DNA from: Pirellulales bacterium
GTDB taxonomy: Bacteria > Planctomycetota > Planctomycetia > Pirellulales > JALHPA01
Assembly: GCA_033762255.1 (NCBI GenBank)
Contig: JANRLT010000046.1
Location: 1-36,338, forward strand
Reading direction: 5' to 3'
Length of the DNA stretch: 36,338 bases
The translations under genes and the position numbers were made by a program. Shown one piece after another: positions 8,578 through 16,739 of the stretch. Numbering within the stretch: position 1 is the first letter of the stretch; each line of letters begins with the position of its first letter. Under the pieces are notes generated by a model that was given only the letters and a program-made list of their open reading frames with translations, made no database searches and had not been told where the DNA came from.

Positions 8578-8715
8578 CGTTTGGACAGCACAATAATTGG
8601 CCTGGACTGCACAACGCCCCAGTTTTTTGCAGCGGGCCGTCGGCATGCTTTGAGTGATTTTGGGGAAAGACGTCGGCACAACGTTTTTCTTAAAATCCTG
8701 GAAGCATGCCGTTTT

Positions 8716-9126
8716 TTATTGCGCCGCCGTTGAACAGGGGGGCGTTTCGGGTAAGGGATGAGAGGGAGGATAAGCGACCCGATAGCGGGGAAGTCTGGGT
8801 TTGCGTAAAAATAACATCCCACCCCAAAACAGTAAAAAGAGGGCCGTGCAAACCACAACCACGGCGGCCCGGGCGATCGGCCAAGAAAACCAACCAGTTT
8901 GGACGGAGGGGGGATTTGACGTCGTGGTGGTGGCAGGGGAGATTGTCTCCGCCATGCCGCGAATTGTTGCATCTTTATCCACTGGCATTCCTGCGAATTT
9001 GTCTTTTCCCGTCCCGCCCCACCAGACGCCGACGGCGTGAACGCTTCCCCAAACAACTAATCCGAGAGCAATCAACTGCATAACCCGGCGGTTAGCCAGG
9101 GAGGGGGAGGAGGTAGAATGTTCCAT
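8716..9126 (-). CDS. Two-helix membrane protein, function unknown
   Basis: This 136-residue protein starts at the ATG at 9126; the longer frame beginning at 9165 adds no recognisable sequence. It has one membrane helix near residues 17-38 (LIALGLVVWGSVHAVGVWWG), a ~50-residue loop rich in Thr, Ser and Pro, and a second helix near residues 85-107 (AVVVVCTALFLLFWGGMLFL). The tail is basic, starting with RKPRLPRYR. This topology puts both termini in the cytoplasm and the loop outside. I do not recognise the family. It lies between, and opposite in strand to, two small secreted proteins that share a C-terminal motif, so a role at the envelope is possible but unproven. Confidence 0.65.
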   Translation of the reverse strand: MEHSTSSPSLANRRVMQLIALGLVVWGSVHAVGVWWGGTGKDKFAGMPVDKDATIRGMAETISPATTTTSNPPSVQTGWFSWPIARAAVVVVCTALFLLFWGGMLFLRKPRLPRYRVAYPPSHPLPETPPCSTAAQ

Positions 9127-9367
9127 GATGGCGGCCAGGATAAAGTGTGCACAAAATGATGACAAATTGATTCAATTTGACAGCGTGAAAATACTTTAAT
9201 TTCTTTTTGTCCGCTCTCCGTCGGAGATTCCGCTAAAGAATCAGGTGCCGGTGATAACGGCACACGGCCTTGGCGGGGTTATTGGACTATCAATCTTTTC
9301 GGCCGGCAAACGGAAGTCTTCTTCCGAGCTTTGCTGTTTGCGGCCCTATCTGGGAAGGGTACTTACC

Positions 9368-9667
9368 ATGTCTGTCGCGCGTCGTTTGTTACTGTTGGGC
9401 GGGTTAACCTGCGCTCTGTTGGTTGGTAGCGCATCTGTCAGTCAGGCACAAGTTCCGTATCATTGCGGGCCGTTCCCGCCGCATCACCACCATTTTCACC
9501 ATCCTTACCATCACCATGCCCATTTTCATCATGGAGTGGGTTATTACGGTTATCGCCCGTACGTGCCTTATTATCCCCCGGTGCGCGTGTATTCGTATTA
9601 TCCCGGACCGTCAAATTACCTGCACTTTCAGAACCGAAATTTCAGCGTCGGCTTTGGCAGTTGGTAA
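9368..9667 (+). CDS. Small secreted His/Tyr/Pro-rich protein
   Basis: This is a 99-residue protein starting at the ATG at 9368, with a purine-rich GGGAAGGG upstream. A signal peptide (RRLLLLGGLTCALLVGSASVSQA) precedes a mature chain with an extreme His cluster (HHHHFHHPYHHHAHFHH), then Tyr/Pro-rich segments (YYGYRPYVPYYPP). It ends LHFQNRNFSVGFGSW. The ending is shared with the Tyr/Gly-rich protein at 8254-8577, so the two are probably diverged paralogues or use the same C-terminal signal. His clusters of this kind often bind transition metals (Zn, Ni, Cu), suggesting metal binding or storage in the periplasm. That is inference from composition only. Confidence 0.8.
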   Translation: MSVARRLLLLGGLTCALLVGSASVSQAQVPYHCGPFPPHHHHFHHPYHHHAHFHHGVGYYGYRPYVPYYPPVRVYSYYPGPSNYLHFQNRNFSVGFGSW

Positions 9668-9737
9668 GTTGCACTAATAGGATGTTCCACCCCGGGACGC
9701 ATCCGCCGGGACATCCTTTGCCGGGAAATGACATAGC

Positions 9738-9792
9738 GGGAAGGGGGCTTGTTGCCGCGATGGCGTGTTGCCCTTTCGCCATCACCCTTCCC
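9738..9792. terminator. Nested hairpin between convergent genes, probable transcription terminator
   Basis: An outer stem GGGAAGGG (9738-9745) pairs with CCCTTCCC (9785-9792). An inner stem GATGGCG pairs with CGCCATC just inside. The tail ctatttta is only partly T-rich. It lies between the convergent His-rich protein and rhomboid genes, a natural place for a terminator acting on either strand. Confidence 0.5.
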
Positions 9793-9896
9793 CTATTTTA
9801 GCCAATGCTCCGAACTTGCCAGCGGGGTTTAAGTGTATTATTTTTCGCTGGTCGCCCGAACAATTTTTGGTTCTGGGAATGTGACATTCATCCGGA

Positions 9897-10991
9897 TCAG
9901 GAACCCGCGCGGCGTTCCAGCCAAATCTCTCCCCAAGCGATCCCTATCCCCGCCAACAGCCCCCCCAAATGGGCCGCATTGGCTATCGGCCCAAAGACGC
10001 CGACGACGCACAGCGCTAAAAAAAGCAGCATGTAAATAACGCGTCCGGGATCGAGGTACACATTTCCCCCGGGGTTGTAGCGGCTTTGCATCCAGGCGTA
10101 GCCAAACCAACCGCACAGCACGCCCGACATCCCGCCAAAGATCACCGGTACCAGCGGATTCCACCAGTACCCCCACAAGTACTCCGAGGTATTAGAGATC
10201 GCCCCCAACGCCACGGTTAATAATAGCAAGCGGAGTGAGCCTTTGGCCGTTTCCAGCAAACTTCCATAGCTAAAGAGCGCCATGATATTAAAGGCAATGT
10301 GCGCGATGCCAAAATGCAGAAAAATGGGGGTCCAAATGCGCCACACCTCTCCCTGGCGAATCGACGCAAATAAGGGCTGCCGCTCCATGCCAAACAGCGC
10401 TTTGGCCGCTAGTTCTCTTTGTTCTTGCTCCTTCTTTAGCAAATCAACGTTTTCTCCGCTTTCTATCCTTTTTGCCTCGGCCAGCAACTCCCCCATTTGC
10501 TTCCGCATTTGCGTTTCATCCAAAAACGACGGCAGTGGTTGATAAACCAACCGCGACACAAATAATTCATGGGCCGCAAACGTATCTAGATCATTCCGGG
10601 AACCGCGGTTGCCGGGATCCATCACAAAAACCAGTACACACATCACGCCCAAGAACCAACAGACGATGCCGGGGCGGGCGATAAAAGGGGAATCCCACCT
10701 GTCCCGCATCCGAATCACCTTTGTCCGTCCGGAACGTGGAGTGGGAGCAGGTTTTCCCGGCTGGAGCTGATCCAGGGTAACTTTTGCGCTAGAATTAAAT
10801 TGCGGAGCCTGGGGGTTAGCGCGAAATTCGGCCAAAAGCTCCGCCGCGACGGGGAGTTGATCCTCATCCCGAATCCAAATTTCCCATTGCTCGTTTTGGC
10901 CATCCACCCGGACGTCTATCCCCCGGCCAAGTAATGCCGCGGCAAAACGTTGGGCTGTCGGTGCCTCCTCAAATTGGCATAATTGTCGCAT
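9897..10991 (-). CDS. Rhomboid-family intramembrane serine protease, GlpG-like
   Basis: Started at the ATG at 10991 the protein has 364 residues and its first 60 align with the cytoplasmic domain of E. coli GlpG (FEEAPTAQRF...AAELLAEFRANP). Starts at 11009 or 11102 are possible. Membrane segments begin near residue 107. The catalytic serine is in GGMSG (Ser289) and the catalytic histidine in ANAAHLGG (His341). The conserved HFGIAHIAFN segment (residues 226-235) matches the oxyanion-hole His/Asn region. Rhomboids cleave transmembrane segments of membrane proteins within the bilayer. A ~90-residue charged, helix-rich insert (about 125-215) lies between the first and second membrane segments, much longer than in E. 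coli GlpG. Substrates are unknown. Confidence 0.92.
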   Translation of the reverse strand: MRQLCQFEEAPTAQRFAAALLGRGIDVRVDGQNEQWEIWIRDEDQLPVAAELLAEFRANPQAPQFNSSAKVTLDQLQPGKPAPTPRSGRTKVIRMRDRWDSPFIARPGIVCWFLGVMCVLVFVMDPGNRGSRNDLDTFAAHELFVSRLVYQPLPSFLDETQMRKQMGELLAEAKRIESGENVDLLKKEQEQRELAAKALFGMERQPLFASIRQGEVWRIWTPIFLHFGIAHIAFNIMALFSYGSLLETAKGSLRLLLLTVALGAISNTSEYLWGYWWNPLVPVIFGGMSGVLCGWFGYAWMQSRYNPGGNVYLDPGRVIYMLLFLALCVVGVFGPIANAAHLGGLLAGIGIAWGEIWLERRAGS

Positions 10992-11140
10992 AAATTGACA
11001 TTCAGCCATTGACTGAAAAAATAAGCTAAAATTTAATCCAATGCGCCGATTGTAACAAATTGGCTCCCCTTTGTGTAAAAATGCCTCCCGCCCCGCGCAC
11101 AAACCGCCAAAATAGGTTTAATTTTACCAGCTGAACACGC

Positions 11141-11557
11141 ATGATGTGGGAATGGATCTCTGAAAATCGCTACTGGTTACTGGGGAGTGTGACGATTGGT
11201 CTGGGCCTGTCACTGGCGGGATTGGCCGCCGTGCAATGGTTGTTGGTGCGCATTCCACGGGATTATTTTACCCGCGCTGCCCCACCGCCATCCCCTGCCA
11301 CGGCATCCCCGGCGTCGCGCTGGGGTTGGTGGTTTGTACGCAATGTCTTAGGTCTGCTGTTGTTGGTGGCGGGAATTGCGATGCTCATCCTGCCCGGGCC
11401 AGGCATTATTGCCATGCTCTTATCGTTGACATTGCTGGACTTTCCTGGACGTCGCACGCTCGAACGTTATTTGTTCCGCCAGCGACTCGTGCATCGCAGC
11501 ATGAACTCATTACGAAAAAAATATGGCGTGGAACCTCTGGAGATCCCCTCCGAATGA
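11141..11557 (+). CDS. PGPGW-family membrane protein
   Basis: This 138-residue protein has a first membrane helix at about residues 11-35 (WLLGSVTIGLGLSLAGLAAVQWLLV). After a Pro/Ala-rich loop comes a second helical hairpin (about 65-100) built around ILPGPGIIAMLLSLTLLDFPG. This LPGPG and DFPG arrangement is the hallmark of the PGPGW putative transmembrane family (PF09656, assigned from memory). The basic tail (RRTLERYLFRQRLVHRSMNSLRKKY) should be cytoplasmic. The family has no established function. The gene lies divergent from the rhomboid gene and convergent with the Coa1-like gene, with 19 bp between stop codons. Confidence 0.85.
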   Translation: MMWEWISENRYWLLGSVTIGLGLSLAGLAAVQWLLVRIPRDYFTRAAPPPSPATASPASRWGWWFVRNVLGLLLLVAGIAMLILPGPGIIAMLLSLTLLDFPGRRTLERYLFRQRLVHRSMNSLRKKYGVEPLEIPSE

Positions 11558-11576
11558 GCCACTTAAAGGCCAGTCT

Positions 11577-12131
11577 CTACTTTTTTTCTTCCGGCGTATT
11601 TTCAATAGAAAAGTCCAAGTCAGGAGGAGGCAAATCGATTTTTGTCGTGGTTTTCGCGGGGGTCTGGCCATCAAATATTGGCACATCGCTTTTGTTTTTA
11701 GCCAAATACTCTTTCATGATGCTAGTATATTCCAGCACGCCGGGTTGCTTATAGCCTAATTCGGTGGGAGACCATTCTCCCGCCAGCTTGCGCAGTTGGG
11801 ATTTAATTTCCAGCGTCCCCAGGGGACCATACACCTCAAACTGGCACAACGCTTCTCCTTTTTCGCCATTATCGGTGATCTTGACCGCCGGGTACCATGT
11901 GGCATTGGTAATGGGTTGACCGATCTTTGCCTGAACTTGCGCGCTGGCCTGAATTTCCCGCAGCGTAAGTTGGTAGGGGGGGCTGTTGATCGCGTTTTGC
12001 CCTTGGATATACATGACCAAGCCGCCAGCCATGATTAACAGCAGCAACATTCCAAAAAAGATGGCCGGGTACCACTTCCAACTGATCAGGCGTCGCTGTG
12101 CGACCGGCGCGGCGGGGGCTGTGGCAGTCAT
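11577..12131 (-). CDS. Coa1-like membrane protein (possible cytochrome oxidase assembly factor)
   Basis: This 184-residue protein has one membrane anchor at about residues 22-43 (YPAIFFGMLLLLIMAGGLVMYI). The following extracytoplasmic domain has the pattern of cytochrome oxidase complex assembly protein 1: a helix with KIGQPI, a beta strand with ATWYPAV, then EVYGPLGTLEI and a GEW turn. Coa1 proteins help assemble cytochrome c oxidase in mitochondria, and bacterial relatives occur widely in planctomycetes without experimental function. No oxidase genes are seen nearby, so the assembly role is inference. The tail after residue ~150 is hydrophilic and probably disordered (PAKTTTKIDLPPPD). Confidence 0.75.
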   Translation of the reverse strand: MTATAPAAPVAQRRLISWKWYPAIFFGMLLLLIMAGGLVMYIQGQNAINSPPYQLTLREIQASAQVQAKIGQPITNATWYPAVKITDNGEKGEALCQFEVYGPLGTLEIKSQLRKLAGEWSPTELGYKQPGVLEYTSIMKEYLAKNKSDVPIFDGQTPAKTTTKIDLPPPDLDFSIENTPEEKK

Positions 12132-12342
12132 GGATCACCTTGGGATGAATAAACTGAATTTTTTTGCGACGACGCCAGCCCGCTAGATAGGAAATATCCT
12201 TGCGGCGGTGCCATTTTTTTTGCGATGCCCGGGATTAACGGGCAAAGTCATTTTATCCCCCGGAGCAAATACCGGGAAACAGCAATTCATCGGTTCTAAA
12301 TCATTAAAAGAGCTTATTTTGAGCTTCAATCGTCTTTTACTA

Positions 12343-13029
12343 TTAACCTTTGGCATCCACCCTACGACAATAAGCAATTTTATCAGCCGTATTCGTGGGG
12401 AGCGGCCCTCCCCCTGTCGCGGGTTTATTGGCAGGCTTAGCGGACGGTACCTGAGCCGCGGAAGGTGCCACCGGGGCCGCGGGTTGGGGATCAGGCTCGG
12501 GGGAATCGGTCTGCGGGGGAGGGGGGGGAGGCGCGGCCTTGGCCCGGGCTGCGGCTAAAATATCAGCCGTGCTAGGTTTGCCCCCGGCCGGTTTGGTCGC
12601 GGCAGAGCCAGTCGCAGCAGTAGCTGGCTTGGCAGTCGGACTAGCGGCTCCACTGGCCCCTTTAGCTCGCGCCGCCGCCAAAATATCAGCCGTGCTGGAC
12701 TTTGCAGCGGCAGGTTTGGCCGCTGGTTTTTCGGCGGTAGCGGCTTTGGCCGTGGCAGGCTTGGCGGGGGGGGCTTTGGCGGGCTTTTCCGCTTTTTTGG
12801 CGTTGGGATCGGGCGCGGGTACAAACTTTAGGTAATCCAACCCAATGTCATACCAACCCGTATTCGCATCGTAGTCCAAAAACTCGACCAGTGCCCGGCC
12901 ATTCATGTTGACCGTCTTGACCTGGCCCACCAGATCGTTAAAGCGGGCTAGTTCGGGGCGAGAGCCCACGACGGTCACGTATTTGTCGGTATATTGCCGT
13001 TGAAGTTGCTCGATCTGTTCAAAGACCAT
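12343..13029 (-). CDS. Planctomycete protein with ADILAAAR repeats
   Basis: This is a 228-residue protein. Residues 1-70 form a small domain that looks like an SH3/KOW-type barrel (YVTVVGSRPELARFNDLVGQV...ALVEFLDY). The rest is Ala/Pro/Lys-rich and disordered. It contains two near-identical copies of STADILAAARAK, each preceded by KS or KP, about 45 residues apart. Short ADILAAAR-type helices on long linkers look like docking peptides for a partner protein. I recall similar segments in other planctomycete proteins but no known function. The start at 13029 gives a complete barrel. No signal peptide is present, so it is probably cytoplasmic. About 170 bp separate it from the upstream peptidase gene on the same strand. 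Confidence 0.75.
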   Translation of the reverse strand: MVFEQIEQLQRQYTDKYVTVVGSRPELARFNDLVGQVKTVNMNGRALVEFLDYDANTGWYDIGLDYLKFVPAPDPNAKKAEKPAKAPPAKPATAKAATAEKPAAKPAAAKSSTADILAAARAKGASGAASPTAKPATAATGSAATKPAGGKPSTADILAAARAKAAPPPPPPQTDSPEPDPQPAAPVAPSAAQVPSAKPANKPATGGGPLPTNTADKIAYCRRVDAKG

Positions 13030-13202
13030 GGGAACGCGCGCTTAAAAAATGTAACGAAGGCCGCCAAACAGAGACGCATTTTGCAAGTATTTTGCCGAAA
13101 TCCGACAAAAATAGCAAGTCGCCCCTCGGGGGTATCCCGTGAATCAACACCTAGCCACAGCCACGCCGGTTGATCCAGGGCCAACAACCCCGTTTAGGGC
13201 GG

Positions 13203-13925
13203 CTATGCGTAAAACGCCTTGCTATGCCGGGGAATGCTGGCCTTGGTGGATGAAGTTCGCGCCGCCATCGTCGGTTTATAACCATATTCCAGGGCAAACC
13301 ATTCGGCATACCGCTCCCGATCAATCGAGCGGGTGTTCCGGTCATCCAGCAAATGCCCAAGTTCATGGATCAAAATGTTGTTCAAATAAAAATCCTTGAT
13401 CGCCGCTTCGGTCCAAATTAGCGACCATCCCTCCGCGGAATCGCATTCCCAACGCCCACCGTACATTCGGGCCTCGTTCCATTGGGCAGGGGAGGGTTGA
13501 GCCGAGTAATGTTCGATCAAGGTTTCCTCGATCGGGTACAGGTACAGCGTGGTCCCCCATTGCATGCCATAACATGGAAAACGTGACTTTTTTCGCGTCA
13601 TGCGGCTCAATTGCACCATTTCGAGCTTGGCCGTAAACTCTGGTGGCAATTGAGCCAATCGAGCGCGAATTTCCGAGGCGTTGAGGACATGCCGATAGCC
13701 TTGGCCCGGATTTTGCACTACGATTTTGTATTTCCCCCCTTTGCCGGTCGGTTCATACCAATTTTCGGGCGGCATATAAGGAAGTTGCAAATTCCGCTGC
13801 GCCGTCCGCGCGCGATTGCTCAAGGGCGAACCGCGCCGCGCGTGCGGGGCCCGAGCCGCTGTATTGTCATGCTGGAGTCGATTTGGGTTTCGACCACGCA
13901 AATGTGGTTGGGGGAAATGGGACAT
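13203..13925 (-). CDS. Predicted zinc metallopeptidase (HELGH type)
   Basis: This is a 240-residue protein. The ATG at 13925 follows AAGGA at a good spacing, supporting this start. The first ~50 residues are basic and unordered. The domain proper begins near MPPENWYEPTGKGGKYKI. Near residue 186 lies HELGHLLDDRNT, a zinc-binding HExxH helix, followed about 20 residues later by ERYAEWFALEYG, whose glutamates are candidates for the third zinc ligand of a gluzincin-type peptidase. No signal peptide or membrane segment is visible, so the location is unclear. The specific substrate is unknown. It precedes the ADILAAAR-repeat gene on the same strand and follows a ~535-bp gene-free region. Confidence 0.8.
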   Translation of the reverse strand: MSHFPQPHLRGRNPNRLQHDNTAARAPHARRGSPLSNRARTAQRNLQLPYMPPENWYEPTGKGGKYKIVVQNPGQGYRHVLNASEIRARLAQLPPEFTAKLEMVQLSRMTRKKSRFPCYGMQWGTTLYLYPIEETLIEHYSAQPSPAQWNEARMYGGRWECDSAEGWSLIWTEAAIKDFYLNNILIHELGHLLDDRNTRSIDRERYAEWFALEYGYKPTMAARTSSTKASIPRHSKAFYA

Positions 13926-14460
13926 GACAGTTCCTTAAATCCAACAGGGATTTGTTGGGCTTCCTGCCAGGTTATCTAGGGTGCGTGTGCGTCTTCTCGA
14001 GTACCGCGCAATATTTTCTGATCCATGGGGGAAGAGCCTTAGACCAGACACGTTCATCCGGTCTTCGGATCCCCACTTCTATGCTAGACAACGGCCAAAA
14101 TGGAAAACAAGTGGACAGTTTAAGTTGTTATCTAGCAATAGCTTATGCGATGTTACAGACTGGACAAAGAAATTTTCGGGGGGCTTGACAAACGGGGTGC
14201 CGCGACGCTGGTCAAATTACCCAATTTACTATTTTGAGAACATTTTTTGCGTCTTTGCCATAAGATGCGACTCTTCAAAGATAGCGCAAAGATACCCCCT
14301 TAAGCTGATCGAAATCGAATAGGCATGTCATTTTTGTCTCAAAACGAGACAAACTTAACCCAAGAAAAGTCGCCGACCATCGAGTTGGTAACGACTTAAG
14401 GGGACTCAAGAGGATGGCGGAATTGATTCTTGTGATCATTCCGCTCATGAAAGGGACAGC
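13926..14460. other. Gene-free region with two inverted repeats
   Basis: No convincing coding sequence is found. A palindrome TTTGTCTC-aaaac-GAGACAAA lies at 14333-14353 and could be an operator or a structural hairpin; it lacks a T-run on the correct side for a terminator. A second inverted repeat GCGGAAT/ATTCCGC at 14417-14444 lies just past the stop of the DUF1570 peptidase gene (minus strand) and may mark its transcript end. The stretch 13926-14000 should carry the promoter of the HELGH peptidase gene. Confidence 0.45.
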
Positions 14461-16065
14461 TTAGGGATGATCCGCCTGCATAAAGGCTCTCCAGCGAACT
14501 TCAAATTGTTCGAGGGGCATGCCGACAAGTGCCTCAAACCGCGCCCGGGGTGATAACGATTGCGAGCTTGCGGCCACATAGTTATCCAGTTGGCGGCTTT
14601 CTAAGACTGGTTCGTGAATGACCAAATAGTAGGCCAAACCCCAGGCATACAGATAATATCGCTCGGAAAGCCGATCCGTGGACTGGCCATGCCTCACTAA
14701 AAAATGCGTTTCTTCCGCACCCAGGACTTCTTCCAGTGGCAAACGGCTCTCTTGTAACAAATCTCGTTGCAGGGCAGACCGTTGGGCTTCCTCGGGCAAA
14801 TCCAGCCGCAGGGTCCCCACTTCCACGATTCCGCGTTCAAAAACCTGGGCCAAGCCCTCGTTTAACCATCGGGGGACCTGATTATTTTCGGCGGGATAGA
14901 CAAAATTGGCGAGGTAGGCATGAAACGCCTCATGGTACAGCCGGGCAAACATCTCTCCCGTCGCTTTCTCAAAGACCTGCGTATTGGCCGCTTCCGCTTG
15001 TTTCAACTCCCCCTTTAGCTGGTTTAACTCTTTTTGCCACTGGCTACGTTGCAGCCCGATCAGTTTGGCGATTTCTTCCTTGGCATAGCCAATTCGCTGA
15101 TATTCCGCCGCTTGTTCGCGCAGTCGCTGCTTCAAGCTGGCGTTGTGTGCCTGGATTTGCTCTTGAATTTTGGCATGTTGGGCTTTGATCGTGTTTAATT
15201 CCCTGACCAATTCGGTCAATTCGCTGCCAGCCGCTAAAAGCTGCTTTTCGGGTATAAAAAACGCGGGATTCTTTAACTGAATGCCATACGCCGCCTGAAA
15301 CTCTTGATATTGGCCCAAGGTGCCAAAAAGATGGATTTTTAGCCTTTGCTGGGGGGTGCGGCGGGGAGGTAGAATTTCAGCAAAGGCCTGAAACATTTGT
15401 TCGATGCGGACAATCGCCCGGCGGGTCAACTCTTCATCCGTCTGGCTGTGCAATTCAAACCACGGACCTAGGGTATACGACCATTCATGGCCGCTGGGAT
15501 GGTCATGCTTTACAAGGGCCAACCCCCGCATGTTTCGCAATTCTTCGAGGCTGCGATTGCGAAATTTTTCGATCTTTTCCAAAAGGGCATTGCGGTCTGC
15601 GGGGGGCAAGCGCGTAAGTTCGGCCATGGACTCCGCCGGCAGACGGCGTCGCACTAGATAGGTCGGCTGGCCTGGAAGACGCCGTACCTCTAAAAAATCC
15701 ACCCGTTCCGTGCTTTCCGCCTGAAAAACACCTGCCAATACCCGCCCATCTTTGAGTCGCAACTGTTCGAGCGGCCATTTATGGGATTCGCGCCAATCAT
15801 AAGGAGCTGGCTCGATCGTAAAATGAGGGAGCATTTCCCCGGTGGTAGATTTCGCCCCTTCGGCGGGTGCGGCATGCGGGCCGGTTTGCAGAGGAGCCGC
15901 GCGCGGCGGGGTAACAACATCCGCCGAGTGGCCAGAAGTGCCTGCGAACTGCCCCACACATAACACCACCCAAAACGCCAATCGCCTTGCCAGACAACCG
16001 CCAATCCCAGCGGATTTAGGCTGATATCGCTTGGTTTTTGTGGCAAATGGTGTCATCCGCGGCAT
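14461..16065 (-). CDS. DUF1570/peptidase MA-like secreted zinc peptidase
   Basis: This is a 534-residue protein. After a basic N terminus (RRLAFWVVLCVGQF...GHSA) that fits a signal peptide, a low-complexity stretch leads to a beta-rich part (LKDGRVLAGVF). A Gln/Glu-rich coiled coil follows (about residues 280-365). The catalytic helix is HEAFHAYL near residue 376, followed by PRWLNEGLAQVFE, where Glu of NEG is the likely third zinc ligand. This is the gluzincin layout of peptidase MA/DUF1570 proteins, abundant in planctomycetes. It is probably periplasmic; the substrate is unknown. The coiled coil just before the active site may mediate oligomerisation. ATGs at codons 1 and 4 are both possible starts. 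Confidence 0.85.
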   Translation of the reverse strand: MPRMTPFATKTKRYQPKSAGIGGCLARRLAFWVVLCVGQFAGTSGHSADVVTPPRAAPLQTGPHAAPAEGAKSTTGEMLPHFTIEPAPYDWRESHKWPLEQLRLKDGRVLAGVFQAESTERVDFLEVRRLPGQPTYLVRRRLPAESMAELTRLPPADRNALLEKIEKFRNRSLEELRNMRGLALVKHDHPSGHEWSYTLGPWFELHSQTDEELTRRAIVRIEQMFQAFAEILPPRRTPQQRLKIHLFGTLGQYQEFQAAYGIQLKNPAFFIPEKQLLAAGSELTELVRELNTIKAQHAKIQEQIQAHNASLKQRLREQAAEYQRIGYAKEEIAKLIGLQRSQWQKELNQLKGELKQAEAANTQVFEKATGEMFARLYHEAFHAYLANFVYPAENNQVPRWLNEGLAQVFERGIVEVGTLRLDLPEEAQRSALQRDLLQESRLPLEEVLGAEETHFLVRHGQSTDRLSERYYLYAWGLAYYLVIHEPVLESRQLDNYVAASSQSLSPRARFEALVGMPLEQFEVRWRAFMQADHP

Positions 16066-16181
16066 GCCTGCAGGCCAAAAATGGAAAAGTTGGACTTGCC
16101 ACTGGTATTATGGACGAACTTTACAATCCTGCCCAGCAAACCTGCTAAAAAAACTGAAAAATCGTGGGAAGAGCCGGTGGT

Positions 16182-16454
16182 TCAAGTTTTATTTGGTACG
16201 CAAGCTGCTGCATGGTTGATAAGTCTTTGGAGCAAGAGGGGCTGCACATGACCACGAAACCGGACTCTGCCGTCAATTTCCACCACGGGAATCTGCAGGC
16301 CATACTGGTTGGTGAGTTCCTCGGACTGGGAAATATCGATTAACTGGACCGTTAATCCACGGCGTTGCAATAGATCCAAGGCCTGGTCGCACAGGTGGCA
16401 TCCCCGGCGCGTGTAGAGCGCGACCTGCATCTGGTCTGCGGGAAGAGTCGCCAT
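16182..16454 (-). CDS. Glutaredoxin-like thioredoxin-fold protein
   Basis: This 90-residue protein has the redox motif CHLC near residues 19-22 (YTRRGCHLCDQAL), the cis-Pro segment IPVVEIDG and a closing helix (QPLLLQRLI). This is the glutaredoxin-family (DUF836) layout of small dithiol proteins. It may reduce disulfides or bind metal through the two cysteines. It is cytoplasmic, with no signal peptide. The ATG at 16454 is used; MQVALY at codon 9 is an alternative start. It diverges from the kinase gene across a 285-bp region (16455-16739) that must hold both promoters; no strong promoter match is visible there. Confidence 0.85.
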   Translation of the reverse strand: MATLPADQMQVALYTRRGCHLCDQALDLLQRRGLTVQLIDISQSEELTNQYGLQIPVVEIDGRVRFRGHVQPLLLQRLINHAAACVPNKT

Positions 16455-16739
16455 GGGGGGTGATTTACCGGTTGAAAACCCGAGAAAAAGGACATTTTCT
16501 GTGTTTTCCGCATCTTTGGGGATATTGTAGCAACTTTTTTTCTAGCATGTTATTGTAAATTACTGGCCAATCAGACCAGAGATACTTAAGATAAGTGGTT
16601 AATTCGCGGTTAGTTACGGCTTACTGGAATATGGGGCCAACAGACCTTATTTCATTTCCGCACCGATTCGCGATCTTATCCGGGTGAGAACAGAGAAGCA
16701 CTCGTTTCCGAGTATTGGTGCCGGTTCGCCGGCGATGGC

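Noticed and set aside
8602-8628. Intrinsic terminator (CTGG...CCAG then six T) after the Tyr/Gly-rich gene
   Set aside because: The stem is only four base pairs, too weak to call.
13981-14322. 113-residue plus-strand open frame
   Set aside because: No recognisable domain, signal peptide or ribosome site; composition is unlike neighbouring genes, and it covers a likely promoter region.
14333-14353. Intrinsic terminator from the GTCTC/GAGAC palindrome
   Set aside because: The T-run precedes the stem on the plus strand and becomes an A-run after it on the minus strand, so neither strand has the terminator layout.
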